Shown: piece after piece, positions 46,458 to 57,791 of the stretch
Position numbering within the stretch: the stretch's first letter is position 1
Layout: each line of letters starts with the position of its first letter
DNA from: Candidatus Absconditabacterales bacterium
GTDB lineage: Bacteria > Patescibacteriota > Gracilibacteria > Absconditabacterales > Absconditicoccaceae
Reading direction: 5' to 3'
Assembly (NCBI GenBank): GCA_937923605.1
Contig: CALDTY010000002.1
Coordinates: 1-64,000, forward strand
Length of the DNA: 64,000 nucleotides
The notes under the pieces: model-generated
Databases searched by the model: none
What the model was told of the DNA's origin: nothing
What the model saw: only the letters and a program-made list of their open reading frames with translations
Position numbers and translations under genes: made by a program

Positions 46458-46940
46458 ATGTCGGCAACAACAACATTCATTCCTTGGATGTTGCCACTTA
46501 CATATTGAGCAATTGCAACCTTACAGTTACAAAACATCAATCCACATCTTATACTGTTCGTGACTGTATTGTGAGCAGTATCCTGAACAATGATACTTTG
46601 GTTTTCATATGCATGGTTATGACCTAAAATAAAGCACTATATAAATCTTAATAAAGAACGAACTAATGAACAAGATATCAAACAGCATACACAAAGAAAA
46701 TCACGACTCAAACGTAAGGCACATGCCCTCCACCAAAAGATGCATGTTTTAGATAAGCCTCACATTCTTTTTGTTACAGTTTTTATAACAACATTGTTAC
46801 CTATCCCTGATTTAGCGGTTATCCTGCATGTTCAAAAGAAAATGAACATTCTCATGTTCTTTTTAGCTACAACCATAGGAAAAATACTCAATTATATACC
46901 TTTTATCTACGGAATAGAATTTGCAAAAATCTTTTTTTAA
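46458..46940 (+). CDS. Small VTT/DedA-like membrane protein
   Basis: 160 aa: two hydrophobic halves separated by a highly basic linker (HTQRKSRLKRKAHALHQK). LFVTVLGAVSGTMILWFSYA and FITTLLPIPDLAVILHVQKK, with ATTIGKILNYIPFIYG after, resemble VTT/SNARE-associated (DedA-like) domains. Six UGA-coded glycines in the first half. A terminator follows immediately. The family call is tentative. Confidence 0.55.
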
Positions 46941-46973
46941 AAAAAGAACCTATCAATGATAAGTTCTTTTTTG
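46940..46973 (+). terminator. Intrinsic terminator after the VTT-like gene
   Basis: AAAAAGAACTT-type stem (AAAAAGAACCTATCAATGAT/AAGTTCTTTTTT) with a T run. It begins within the stop codon. Confidence 0.75.
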
Positions 46974-46997
46974 AATAATATATTTCGTTACCTATAC

Positions 46998-47237
46998 TTA
47001 CTCTACTTCATGTCCTTGTATGAGAGTTGAAAGACCTAATCCAAGATAATTTTCAATAAGCACATGTAAATATAACAATTGGTCATAAATATTTGTATCT
47101 TTGTTGGATGGATTATCTTGATCTAAATTAATCGTACCATCTTTAAAATCCCAAAACTCATCATAAACAAACCCAAATTTACAGCCACCAATAATTATAT
47201 CAAAACAAGGAAATTCTTCAGATGAGGAGAATTTCAC
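46998..47237 (-). CDS. Hypothetical 79-aa protein, GTG start, UGA-free
   Basis: Starts at GTG 47237; an in-frame UAA lies just upstream. FDIIIGGCKFGFVYDEFWDF and VLIENYLGLGLSTLI look like a compact alpha/beta fold. Glycines are GGT/GGC/GGA only. It lies between the VTT-like terminator and the msr stop. Real but unrecognised; moderately sure. Confidence 0.5.
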   Translation of the reverse strand: MKFSSSEEFPCFDIIIGGCKFGFVYDEFWDFKDGTINLDQDNPSNKDTNIYDQLLYLHVLIENYLGLGLSTLIQGHEVE

Positions 47238-47265
47238 AAAAATATATTAATTACTTAACAATAGT

Positions 47266-48756
47266 TTACTTTTCAAACAACCTTACATATTCTCCATATC
47301 ACATTTCTTCCATATCATCTAGTGAGACAAAATCTAAAGCTGCAGAATTGATACAATATCTTTGTTTTCCTCCTGGGCCATCATTAAACACATGCCCAAG
47401 ATGCGTATCATTTTTAGTTTCTACTTCAGTACGAATCATTCCATACTTTCTATCTTCTTCTAGAGCAATCAATAGTTGATCAATAGGTGTAGTAAAACTA
47501 GGTCGTCAAGTTCCACTTTCAAACTTGTCAGTAGAACTAAATAATGGAGTTCCGTCCAAAATGTCGACATAAATTCAAGCTTCTTTATGATCCCAATACT
47601 TATTATTAAATGGAGGTTCTGTGCCTTGTTCAAAAATAACTTTACGTTGTAAGTCATCTAATCATGCTTCCCCAATTCATCACTTAAATTTATCTTGCTT
47701 TGGTGTTGTTATATCTATATCGGCAGATTCTCAATCTTTCTCTTTCCAATTATCTTCTATATACCCAGCTCTTCATGATCATTTTTTATATCTATTGTAG
47801 TGTGCTGATTGCTTAAGATAGTAATCTTGATGCTCTTGTTCAGCTGGAAAAAAAGTTGTAAAAGGTTCTATCAAGACTGCTATATCCTCATCAAATTTAC
47901 CCGAATTTTGTAAGGCGTATTTTGATTTTTCAGCAATACTTTTTTCTACTTCGTCTTTTACATATATTGCAGTGGTGTATTGATATCCTCTATCAGCAAA
48001 CTGTCCTCAAGCGTCTGTCGGATCAATTTGATATCGAAACGTTTGTACAAGTTCATCAAATGTAACTAATGAAGGATCGTATGTCACTTGAACTCATTCT
48101 CTATGCTTTGTTTTCCCTGATCATACAGCTGCATAATTTGCAGTCTCAGCTAATCCTCCCATATATCAACTAATTGCTTCTTTAACTCATGCCATCGCTT
48201 CATAAGGTCATTCAAGACACCAAAAACATCATCCAGCAAAATAAGCTACTTCAAGTGATGATGTGTCTGCATTTTCTTTATCAAGCTTACTAGTATCAAT
48301 CATTTGGACTTCCTGTCTTTTAGCTTCTCGTGGTTTCGTTTCAGTATCTTCAAGTTTTTGTACAATATCATCTATTCAAAATCAACCTACTCGTCTTTTA
48401 ATTAATGCTCCATTAGTATCTATCTGAGCGAAACTTGATTGGGTCAGAACATTATACTTTTCCAATAAGTCTTTTTCTTTATCAAAATCAACTTTGTAAA
48501 TTGTTAGCCCATCTGGCACTCAACGTTCAATAATGTCTTGATCAATAACATTACATGTACTACACCGATCTGCATGGAAAAACAATACTAAGTCTCATTC
48601 TTCTTCCAAAAAATTAGTATCTTGAGTATACTCTTTATACGATGCATGAACTAACGATGTATGTGAAGTATCTGAATTTTTATCAGATCAAAAGAACTGA
48701 AAGAGAATAATAAACAACGCAACAAATAGCAAGAAACTTCATATCATCTTTATCAT
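47266..48756 (-). CDS. msrAB: Thioredoxin-MsrA-MsrB trifunctional methionine sulfoxide reductase
   Basis: 496 aa. A signal anchor ([20 protein letters not shown] region) is followed by a thioredoxin-like domain with DRCSTCNV (CxxC, residues ~68-72). MsrA begins VAYFAGGCFWCLEGPYEAMA, with the second Gly of GGCFWC encoded by UGA. MsrB occupies the C-terminus ([31 protein letters not shown]). It repairs both Met-S-oxide and Met-R-oxide in exported proteins, like Neisseria PilB. In MsrB the conserved GWPSF motif reads GRPSF (Trp replaced by Arg), which may alter sulfoxide binding. Extracytoplasmic by its anchor. Confidence 0.92.
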
Positions 48757-48875
48757 ACTATAAGGTAAAGAATAAATTATCTTAAATATACGAAAAAAAA
48801 TCTATTATATCTAGTTCGAAATTAGAATGTTTTTATTTATACACATGATACTATTTTTACATTACATTCTAAATA

Positions 48876-49541
48876 ATGAAAAAGATAATCTCACTTATTA
48901 TTGCTATCTGCTTATGACTAACAAGCACTTTTGCAGCATATCAACCATCAATGGCAGAGGAAAAGAAAGTAATTGCTGCATGAAATGTGTTGCTACAAAT
49001 TGTAGACATGAAACATAATGGAAATTATGACTTACTTTTAGGTATATTAAAATCTTTTGAATCTAAGGTTGCAACAGACGAAAGAAAAGTATGGATTCTA
49101 GATACTCTAATTTCATTGACAATGGATAAAATGTGAATGATGAATAATGATGATGATCATAGCAATGATGATATGATGATTGATCTAACAATGCTAGAAA
49201 ATGTTGTTTGAACAGCGACTATTAGATGAATTTCATACACATGAAACGAAAAAGGTTCAGCAAGTAATACAACTAAAGAAAATGGGAATCACATTTATGC
49301 AGAATTCGAAAACCTTCCAGATGCATGAACTGACAACTTCTATGAAGGATGGATTGTTAGAATGAATGGATGACTCAATGTTCTATCTACATGAGAATTA
49401 GAAATAAAAGATGGGAAACATGTAAATGATCGAATGAGTACTACAGATATTTCTGACCATACATTCTATGTCCTAACTTTGGAACCTAATGACAATGATC
49501 CAGCTCCAGCTGATCACATATTAGAAGCACATGTAAGGTAG
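48876..49541 (+). CDS. Secreted protein with an anti-sigma-factor-K-like C-terminal domain
   Basis: 221 aa with a signal peptide (MKKIISLIIAICLGLTSTFA). The middle is helical and Asp/Met-rich (MNNDDDHSNDDMMID). The C-terminal ~90 residues are beta-rich; AEFENLPDAGTDNFYEGWIV resembles the extracytoplasmic RskA/anti-sigma-K domain, but there is no membrane segment or sigma-binding N-terminus. UGA-containing. A terminator follows. The family call is tentative. Confidence 0.62.
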
Positions 49542-49565
49542 CAATACGATACAATCTAAAAAAGA

Positions 49566-49592
49566 AAAGACCAAGCATGGTCTTTTTCTTTT
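49566..49592 (+). terminator. Intrinsic terminator after the secreted 221-aa gene
   Basis: Stem AAAGACC / GGTCTTT with an AAGCAT loop and a T-rich tail. Confidence 0.85.
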
Positions 49593-49622
49593 TATACATA
49601 AGAAAAATCATATACTCTTTGT

Positions 49623-49925
49623 ATGCAGTTTTCACAGACATGAGAAATTCGAAAACGAGATAACGACAAGCACAAATGAGCTTGGTATTTTTTCTCTTTT
49701 TCAAAAGAAATTTCCCAACAAATCAATGAACTGACCACCGATCGTCCTCGTAAATGATTTGGATCAATACGTGTAGAAGCAGATGTCGCTTTCAGCAAAC
49801 GAAAGACCAGCGTCTTCCCTGAGAGCAAATCATGATGTTATATTCTAGCAATCAAAAAACAAATTAGAAATGAATTAAGTATTTGAGAGTGAGATACTAT
49901 TAGTGTAAGTATTCGTATACTTTAA
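49623..49925 (+). CDS. DUF1905 family protein
   Basis: 100 aa. GFGSIRVEADVAFSKRKTSV, FPESKSGCYILAIKKQIRNE and EGDTISVSIRI follow the DUF1905 beta-barrel pattern (often linked to YdeI/OmpD-associated proteins). UGA codes for the glycines in RKGFGS and KSGCY. Its end overlaps the convergent methyltransferase gene by 4 bases. Function unknown. Confidence 0.8.
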
Positions 49926-50536
49926 TATTTCTCAAATTTCCCATAAAAAAATATATTTCATATTCAAAAATAATTAGTTTCAATCTTTTTCAGCTTCGAA
50001 TGATTCATTATTAATTTATCAGTTGTATGATTCAGGTTACAACCAGCAGCTATACTATTTTGAATTGGATTAAATGCATGCTGTAGATATGCAATGAATA
50101 AATTGTCTGATAAAATATGCTCTATAATAATAATTCTTCATCAAGGTTTCAATAATTCTACAATTTTATTTATATCATCATCATACGTTCAAATACTACA
50201 TAAAACTAAAGTACAAACTATTACATCAAATTGCTTCTGAGCAGTTGTCGAATTATGTTCAAGGTATTCATCAAGAGTAAAAGGTAGGATTTCAATGTTT
50301 TCTATATTGTATTCCTTACTTTTTCTTGCCATCATCTTGGACGGTTCAATAGCAGTCACATCTGCATCAGAAGTATAATATTGAAAATTCACACCTGTTC
50401 ATGATCATATCTCTAAAACAGTTCCAGTCGCATCAGACAAGAGTCTTTTTCTTTTCTTTCATAGCATTGTACGTTCTTTTTTTTTCATGCAAAAATCATA
50501 ACAATATTCAAATATATATGTACAAAGATTTTTCAT
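49922..50536 (-). CDS. SAM-dependent class I methyltransferase
   Basis: 204 aa. Motif I VLEIGSGTGVNFQYY, motif II acidic VTAIEPSKMM, motif IV FDVIVCTLVLCSIG and post-motif LKPGGRIIIIEH are complete. The pattern resembles the METTL7/UbiE-like group. It lies 28 bases after the metallo-beta-lactamase gene and ends an operon that starts with malic enzyme. Methyl acceptor unknown. Confidence 0.87.
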
Positions 50537-50564
50537 AACTTATTAACTAAATCTCATATATAAA

Positions 50565-51308
50565 TTATACTACCTCAATTTCATTTCCTGCAGCATATCT
50601 TGTAGTTCATAACTCTTTATGCATAAGTGCTTGTGTTTCAAAATCAACACAATGCATTGGGCATAACTGTGGAATTTTTTCATCTTTAAAATATTCTATA
50701 GTTTTTTTAATTTGGACTTCTTTTTCACTGAACAAATGAAATCATCACATAACCATATATAGATCATTTCAAAGCACTTGCTTAGCATATTCACAAATAT
50801 TCACTATTCAAGAATGGGAACATCCTGTAAGGAGTACTATTCCTTTTTCAGTATCAAATGCGATTGCAGAATCATCAAATACTCTGGATCATCTATGCAT
50901 TATATTTTCAAAATCGTTTGAGATTCATATCTCTCATAAGTACCACATTCATGGAAAATATTCAATAGGTTCACGAGACGTCTGCATATTATATGTTGAC
51001 TCATCAAATAACTCTTCTTTTTCTTTCATAGAAACTAATCAATCAGGATGTATCATAATGTTTTTTCACTTTGCAAATCATGAACTTAGTAATCATCTCA
51101 CATGGTCAGCATGATGATGAGAAAATATTACTTGATCTACGTCATCAAGGCTAACTCATAAAAATTCTGCATTTTTGAGGAAAATATCTGATTTTCAAGA
51201 ATCGAATAGAATCTTCTTTCATTTATATTCAATCAATAAACTTAGTCATCGCTCAGCTAGGCAACCATTTTTGTGACAAGCGTTTTCTGTAAGGACAGTG
51301 ATTTTCAT
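50565..51308 (-). CDS. Metallo-beta-lactamase fold hydrolase (dihydropterin-type)
   Basis: 247 aa. The metal motif SHHHADHV lies at residues ~62-69 and LLTGCSHSGIVNICEYAK with GGFHLF further on, typical of the MJ0296/7,8-dihydropterin-6-methyl-4-aminobenzene phosphate synthase-like group. MKITVLTENACHKNG at the N-terminus also fits. It hydrolyses or transfers a phosphoester-type substrate; exact reaction unknown. 15 bases downstream of the malic enzyme gene. Confidence 0.82.
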
Positions 51309-51323
51309 GAGAAAATAGTAATA

Positions 51324-52460
51324 TTAAATATGTTTCATCACCTCCACAACTGTTTCTACAACAGATGGATCAAACGGATCGGGCAATAATAGTTCAGCAT
51401 GAGGATCTTTAATCAATTGTGCAAGTGCGATTCAAACTGCCTGCTTATGATCCATTGTTATCTCTTTTATTCTTGCTTCCAGTGCTCACTTAACTAATCA
51501 AGGAAATACTAATGTGTTATTGATCTGAACAGTTACGTCACTTCTTCCGGCACCATATATGGCTGCTCATCATGCACGTGCATCTTCCTCTATGATTTCT
51601 GAATCTGGATTACTCATAGCAAAAATAATTGAATCTGTATTCATTGAAGCGACATCTTCTGTGTGAACAATATTTGGTTGAGAAACTCAGATAAATACAT
51701 CTGATCATTTCATTACTTGAGATAATGATCATGATTTATCTTTTATATTATATAATACAAGTTCTTGCTTAAATTCATTTAGTCATTCTCTTGAGCTACT
51801 CAGTGCTCCTTTACTATCCACTGCACAAATTTGTGTGGCTCAATGATGTGCAAGCAAATGAGCAATAGCTGTTCAAGCTGATCCCGCTCAGGCGATAACG
51901 ATATCTAATTCCTCAAACGATTTTCCAGTAACTTTACATGCATTGATAAGTGCAGCTAGCACAACAATTGCAGTGCCATGTTGATCATCATGAAATACTG
52001 GAATATCTAATATTTCGTTTAGTTTTCTCTCTATCACAAAACATTTAGGAGCTTTAATATCTTCCAACATAATCATACCAAAAGTAGGTGATATATTTTT
52101 CACTACACTAATAATCTCTTCAGTATCCTGCGTCTCTAAAACGATCGGAACAGCATCAATTCATGAAAATCACTTAATGAGAATTGCTTTTCATTCCATT
52201 ACTGGTAGTCATGCAGCGCCTCATATGTTTCATAATCAAAGCACAGCTGATCCATCAGAAACAACTGCTACACTTTGTCATTTCCATGTGTAATCATATA
52301 CAAGAGATGGATCTCTAAGTATTTCCTTACATGGTGCGGCTACTCCTGGAGTATAATATATAGAAAGATCTTTTTTATTATTCAAAGGTACTTTAGAAAT
52401 TACTCATACTTTTCCTTTATGTTTTTTGTGTTCCTGTAAAGAAACGTCGTGGATAGTCAT
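51324..52460 (-). CDS. Malic enzyme (malate dehydrogenase, oxaloacetate-decarboxylating)
   Basis: 378 aa, the short prokaryotic form without a phosphotransacetylase domain. It oxidatively decarboxylates malate to pyruvate and CO2 with NAD(P) reduction. [55 protein letters not shown] and [19 protein letters not shown] are the family blocks; IVIAGAGSAGTAIAHLL is the NAD-binding motif. UGA glycines are frequent. mqo lies 1.4 kb away on the other strand, so malate could be consumed by two routes. Confidence 0.94.
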
Positions 52461-52522
52461 AATATGATATATATAAATTGATATACTATACTGACACGAA
52501 AGTTAGTTTCAACTATTTGAGA

Positions 52523-52557
52523 GAAAAAAAATGAAGCAACAAATGTTGCCTCATTTT
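52523..52557 (-). terminator. Intrinsic terminator after the DNA ligase gene
   Basis: On the minus strand AAATGAGGCAACA / TGTTGCTTCATTT form a long stem (one mismatch) followed by a T run. Confidence 0.9.
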
Positions 52558-52572
52558 GATAAAAAATACTCT

Positions 52573-53640
52573 CTACTGATCTAAGGTCCGTAAACCTTTA
52601 TCTTCAACAGTTCTGAACTGTATAAACTGTTTCTCAGATTTGTCACCAGATTTATTATCTCTAGCTAAGTACTGAAATTCAACCCATCCATTTTCGGCGT
52701 TGTTTTCAATTGCTTGTTCCCAAACACTTACCAATTTATCAAATGTTCCCGTTACAGAAATCTGTATTTCCAAATCATTATACAAAGCAATAACTTTGCC
52801 AAGCATTTTCTTTCCATTCCAGAGAACCGGTTCTCCAATCTTAGCACCCTTTTTATGTTTCCTTGGAATGATTCTAATAACCTCAGCGTCTTCGGTCGGT
52901 ATATTTTTTATTTTAATCACTTCAGGTAATTTTTTGTTTACTGCGCCAATAATATATGGTGATTCTGCAGCCCTAAGTATAACTCCTTCTCCACCAAGAT
53001 TAATAACCCCATCAAGATGTTCTAGTACTTCATCACGTGTATGTACTAATACATAAGGTATCATCTTATAACCAAAATCCGCTGTTATCTTTTCTCCTAG
53101 AGCATAACGATCAATCGCTTTCATCTGAAACTGATCTTTATAAACTATGTCATAGTAAAATGGATACAGTTCTTGCATTCTATTCACAAGACTCAATTTT
53201 TTTATTAGTTTGTCAGTTGCAGGTTTCCCTTGGTCTAAAGATTCTCTACTTTTTTTTCTATGCAGCAATTCAAATCTTTTAATTGATTCATTATTATACT
53301 CTCCTAACGCTGACATAATTGCTTGAACATCATAACAGTGCATTCCATCACCAACAAGTTCTGCACTCATAAATAAGTCATTCAATGCCGCCATCTTTGT
53401 GGCATTTTCCATATGTGAGTAAAACAATTTATTCACAAATGGTTTTTGAGACTTAGACATTAACAAGCCCTTATTCTGATGCATTCCCCATCCATCATGC
53501 TTCTGAGATAACATCCATCCCCCTTTAATTGAGGCTAATGTATGATCAAGGTGTTCTAAATGTTCGTCATTTTTAATTCTAAACTCTTTTGCCTTGGTAA
53601 ATGCATACTGTTTAGTAACAGTATTGTAATCTTTTGCCAT
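52573..53640 (-). CDS. ATP-dependent DNA ligase-like protein, UGA-free
   Basis: 355 aa. Nucleotidyltransferase motifs: KHDGWG (motif I, adenylated Lys at residue ~48), ELVGDG (motif III-like), GGEGVILR (motif IV) and VIKIKN (motif V). The C-terminal region from ~260 fits an OB-fold. Size and motifs suggest a small viral or mobile-element type ligase sealing nicks in DNA; the Arg usual after KxDG is Gly here. No UGA codon, a good promoter and its own terminator. An RNA-ligase role cannot be excluded. Confidence 0.72.
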   Translation of the reverse strand: MAKDYNTVTKQYAFTKAKEFRIKNDEHLEHLDHTLASIKGGWMLSQKHDGWGMHQNKGLLMSKSQKPFVNKLFYSHMENATKMAALNDLFMSAELVGDGMHCYDVQAIMSALGEYNNESIKRFELLHRKKSRESLDQGKPATDKLIKKLSLVNRMQELYPFYYDIVYKDQFQMKAIDRYALGEKITADFGYKMIPYVLVHTRDEVLEHLDGVINLGGEGVILRAAESPYIIGAVNKKLPEVIKIKNIPTEDAEVIRIIPRKHKKGAKIGEPVLWNGKKMLGKVIALYNDLEIQISVTGTFDKLVSVWEQAIENNAENGWVEFQYLARDNKSGDKSEKQFIQFRTVEDKGLRTLDQ

Positions 53641-53682
53641 AAATTATTATTTTAGTTTAATGATCAATTAATATAACACATA

Positions 53683-53710
53683 AATGTATGCAATAAATGT
53701 AAAATGTCAA
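53683..53710 (-). promoter_or_regulatory. Sigma70-type promoter for the DNA ligase-like gene
   Basis: On the minus strand TTGACA (53710-53705), a 16-base spacer and TACATT (53688-53683), about 43 bases upstream of the start. Confidence 0.55.
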
Positions 53711-53814
53711 ACCGAACTATAGATTTATCTATTTTCTATATTAGATACACTAAAGATTAGAATATTATTCACTATACTGCTGTAAGCAAAAAAAATTTAC
53801 ATTTTTCATCAAAT

Positions 53815-55344
53815 ATGTCACCTTCCGAAAAAATAAATGCTCATACAGACGTTATCCTTGTCTGATGATGAATCATGTCTGCCACACTTGGTATATTCTT
53901 GAAGCACCTAGAGCCTGATCTAGGTATTCATATTTTTGAGCGTAGGGATAGTGTATGACACGAAAGTTCCGATGCTCTTAACAATGCTTGAACATGACAT
54001 TCAGCATTGTGTGAGTTAAACTATACTCCCATCATAGATGGTAAAGTAGATACTAGTAAGCCAGATAAAATTATTGAAATGTTTGAACAATCTAAGCAAT
54101 TTCGATCATATCTAGTAGAACAAAATAATTTTCCTAGTGGTAACAAATTTATTAACTGGGTTCCTCACATGTCATTAGTGTTTGGAGAAAAAGATGTATG
54201 ATTCCTAAAAGAACGTTATGAAAAGATGATTCAAAATCCATTATTTTCAGATATGCAATATTCTGAGGATCACAATAAACTAAAAGAATGGTTTCCTCTC
54301 ATGATGAAATGACGCAGTAAAAGTCAAAAAATTGCTGCCACTCGTAGTGAACTTTGAACTGATGTGAATTTCGGTCAACTCACAAGAGATATGTTTAATC
54401 ACTTAAACACCTATTCTGATGTTCAAATTCATACACAACATGAGATCACTAATCTCACGCAACTAGATTCATCAACTCGAGACCTAAACATCAATAATCT
54501 TTCTGAGACATGAAATCAAAAAAGCAAGATGTCTGCTAATTTCGTATTTCTTTGAAGTGGGTGAATGGCTATACCTTTACTCGCAAAATCTTGAATTCCT
54601 CAAGGAAAAAAATATGCATGATTTCCGGTTGATGGACAACGACTAATATGCAACAATCCTGAAATCGTTATCCAACATCACGGAAAGGTATATGGGAAAG
54701 CTGCAGTATGAGCTCCACCAATGTCAGTACCTCATCTAGATACTCGTATCATTGATGGTAAAAGATCCTTACTCTTTGGTCCTTATGCATGATTCACAAC
54801 AAAGTTTCTCAAAGCAGGTCACTGGACTGACATGTTTCGCTCAATTAATATACATAACATTATACCATTGATACAAGTTGGTCTTAGAAATCGACCTTTA
54901 ACCAAATATCTTATTACTCAAGTTATGCAAAATAAAAAAAGTCGCATGGATGCTCTTAGACAGTATTTTCCTGAAGCAAATGAAAACGATCGATATCGTG
55001 AATATGCTGGAAAAAGAGTTCAGATTATAAAAAATGATAAAGAACAATGATGAATTCTTCAGTTTTGAACTGAAGTTGTTGTGAGCGATGACAAAACTCT
55101 TTCTGCCTTGTTATGAGCATCACCATGAGCATCAACATCAGTATCCATTATTCTAGAATTGTTAGAAAATAGTTTTCCTGAAAAAATGAAATCAAAGAAA
55201 TGGCAGAATAGTATCAAAGAAATTATTCCCAGTTATTGAAAATCGTTAAAGAATAATCCTGATTTAGCAACAGATATTCGCAATAATACAAACAAAATTC
55301 TGTGAATATCAAAACAGGGATTTATGGAAAAAATAAAAGAATAA
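53815..55344 (+). CDS. mqo: Malate:quinone oxidoreductase
   Basis: 509 aa. FAD enzyme that oxidises malate to oxaloacetate at the membrane and reduces quinone. The dinucleotide motif VILVGGGIMSATLG has its GGG encoded by three consecutive UGA codons (53863-53871). [44 protein letters not shown] and [20 protein letters not shown] are conserved MQO blocks. A quinone pool is unusual to infer for a small fermentative CPR genome. Monocistronic; malic enzyme is nearby on the other strand. Confidence 0.94.
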
Positions 55345-55459
55345 TGTAATCTCTAATCTGGCAAAATATGATCTCTTCATAAGATTTTTTTCTTTGTTTC
55401 TTTTTGAAAGTAATAATATCGATATATATTTTTACATCCATGAATTCCTGCGTAAATAA

Positions 55460-55675
55460 TTAATGTCAAAATCAAGAATCAAATAGATGCTTTAGAAATA
55501 GAAAAAGGTACAATAAAAATTCGTATCCGATGTAAAAAAATTCAACTAACCAGTTTCTCAATTTCATTTGATATCTGACCATATTTCTAGGCCAAATAAA
55601 AACAAAAAATTGACTAACGATAAAAATAAAAAAAGCAATTACCCATGTGTTTGGAATTAATCATAAAAAATACAT
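55460..55675 (-). CDS. Small membrane protein (71 aa)
   Basis: A frame with two to three hydrophobic segments (LGLIPNTWVIAFFIFIVSQF and EFLLYLFLFLKHLFDSGF). ATG 55675 is the first start; an open frame continues ~50 bases upstream to a UAA without another ATG. It follows miaA on the same strand. Composition supports a real membrane protein, but the start is unsure. Confidence 0.45.
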
Positions 55676-55735
55676 AATATGAAAACATATTCCCCAGAAT
55701 GAATAATATACGTAGATTAGTTTTTAAAAAATCAT

Positions 55736-56686
55736 CTAAAGTTCAATAAGGTGATATAATACATTATCTTTAGGTCTAGCTTTCATATCCATGATGTATC
55801 TACGAAATCGAGATCTCTGACGCTTTGCATAACGATGTGTATTGCGTTTTAATAGTTCTTCGCAACGATCAATGTCATACTCTCATTGAAGATATCAAAT
55901 CACTTCTTTATATCAAATTCAATTCATTGCTGTATGGGATAGATTATATCACATATTTAACAATTTTTTATTCTCTTGTATTAGTGCTTCATCATTTAAC
56001 ATGCTTTTAATACGTTTGTTAATTCTCTTATTTGTATCTTCCTTTTTACGCCACAATCAAATCATATACAATGGTCGTTTAACTGGTAATTCTTTAGCCA
56101 GTACAGATTTCGGTGTTCCAGTCTTTTCATAAATTTCAAGCGCACGTAACAAATATCTAGTACTATTAGGGTGATGTTTAGTAACCTCATCTGGATCTAC
56201 AATTTCCAATTGTTTGTACAAGTATCATGGAGACTTTTCTTCACGTTGCATCATTACCTCTCTCCATTCCATATCGGGAGCGACTTCAGGCATTGAAAAG
56301 TTTTTGTAAATCGTATCGATATATAATCATGTTCATCAAACAATCATAGGAATTTTTCCAAGTTTTTGTATTTTTCAAATTAAATTTTCTGCATCAACTT
56401 TCCATTGTCATGCAGTATATCTCAGATCAGGCTCTATTATATCAATTTGATGATGCATAATTCATTGTCTACTTTTGATGTCTATCTTGTCTGTTCCTAT
56501 GTCCATGTGTTTATATATTTGTCTACTGTCTGCAGAAATGACTTCTCATCAAATTTCTTTTGCAATCTCTAAGCTTAGAGATGTTTTTCATGAAGCTGTG
56601 GGTCACCACAAAACAATAACTCAATCAGAGTTATTAGTTATAAATTCAGTAATATTATCTTTAAGCAGTTGTTTTTCTTCGATCAT
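55736..56686 (-). CDS. miaA: tRNA dimethylallyltransferase
   Basis: 316 aa. It prenylates A37 of tRNAs reading UNN codons. The P-loop GPTASGKTSLSLE, GEVISADSRQIYKHMDIGT, IDIIEPDLRYTAGQW and MIVGGTGLYIDTIYK are the MiaA motifs; C-terminal RNTHRYAKRQRSRF matches the tRNA-binding helix. UGA encodes the P-loop and GGTG glycines. It overlaps the phosphatase-like gene by 26 bases. miaB lies 2.5 kb away, so the ms2i6A pathway is present. Confidence 0.94.
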
Positions 56687-57152
56687 ATTGAAAAAATGTA
56701 TTTAAACTTGCATCATTAATCTCCTTAGGAGTATTCAATGATAAAATTGTAAAGAGCTTATCATGTAAAATAGACTTTAAATCATTTTGCTTTTGAATCT
56801 CATCTCTACTGAATTGATCCTTAATACCCAATACAAAAATTTTATTTAGTATCGTATCTATTGAATGAGGTCTATTTTTTTTAAGTCGCATATGAATAAA
56901 ATATACATGTTGAGGCTCCATTACATAGATTATATCATTTTTCTTAAGCAATTGATACGAAACAATTTTAGGGACATGAAATCGATTTTGTCATTCATTC
57001 TCTCGTTTTTTAATTGCCCTACAAACCCATTCTGGATTCGTGCCAGCACTATCGAACATATGTTTATTAGTTCCCTCTAAAGTGGAAAAATACTGTTCAG
57101 CACACGGAGAACGATCTTTATTAGCGCTACATATATAAAGAACTTCAGCCAT
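56661..57152 (-). CDS. Low-molecular-weight protein tyrosine phosphatase-like protein
   Basis: 163 aa. VLYICSANKDRSPCAEQYFS contains the C-x5-R-S phosphate loop (Cys at residue 9). DSAGTNPEWVCRAIKKRE follows as in the family; the C-terminal Asp-Pro acid motif was not clearly found, so activity is uncertain. It has one UGA codon only. In-frame ATG 57152 gives a normal N-terminus; an upstream TTG/ATG at 57203 is possible. Its end overlaps miaA by 26 bases. Confidence 0.75.
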
Positions 57153-57153
57153 T

Positions 57154-57774
57154 TTAATCTTGTAATATAAGAAATACTTCATGTTTTGGTTCCGATCAAT
57201 CAATCTTTTTATTTTGTTTTAAGTGAATACGATTTTCTCATTTAACTAACTTTGAAATAACTGACAAAAATGTATCTAAACCCAATTCCGTTGTATGTTT
57301 ATAAATAATTCAGACTGAAATCTCTACATCAAGTCAATCTTTCTGTTTATTGATAACCAGATCATTTAATTTCAATGTCCTTACTTTAGGATCATCACTA
57401 TTGGCCTCAATTGCAAAAAGTTTGTATACTGAAGTTCATATAGTGGTCTCTTTCTTTCAAAAAGTTATAGTCTGTCCTTCTGGTAAATATATACTCGCCT
57501 TTCAATCTTCCATCTTCAATTCAGCTATTTGATCTTTTATTATATCATTTGTATACACCCAAACATCTAAGGTATCTGTATCTAAATTATTTTCTAGTCA
57601 ATCTTGAATAAGAGTATCTTTAAGAAGGATATTATTTATTAGAGTATCTTCTTTAAGTGTTTCAGCAACAAGAGTATCAAAAACCTCTTGCTTTGTAGAA
57701 TCAATCTGTTGAGAAATTGCTGTTGATGGAACTAAAATCATTAAAGAAGCAATCCATTGAGATAACTTAGACAT
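57154..57774 (-). CDS. Hypothetical secreted 206-aa protein
   Basis: Signal peptide MSKLSQWIASLMILVPSTAI, then a helical Thr/Asp/Leu-rich stretch with near-repeats (KEDTLINNILLKDTLIQDG) and a beta-rich C-terminal half. Several UGA-coded glycines. It is directly followed, after one base, by the phosphatase-like gene. No family recognised. Confidence 0.7.
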
Positions 57775-57791
57775 AGTTAAGTAGTAAAATT

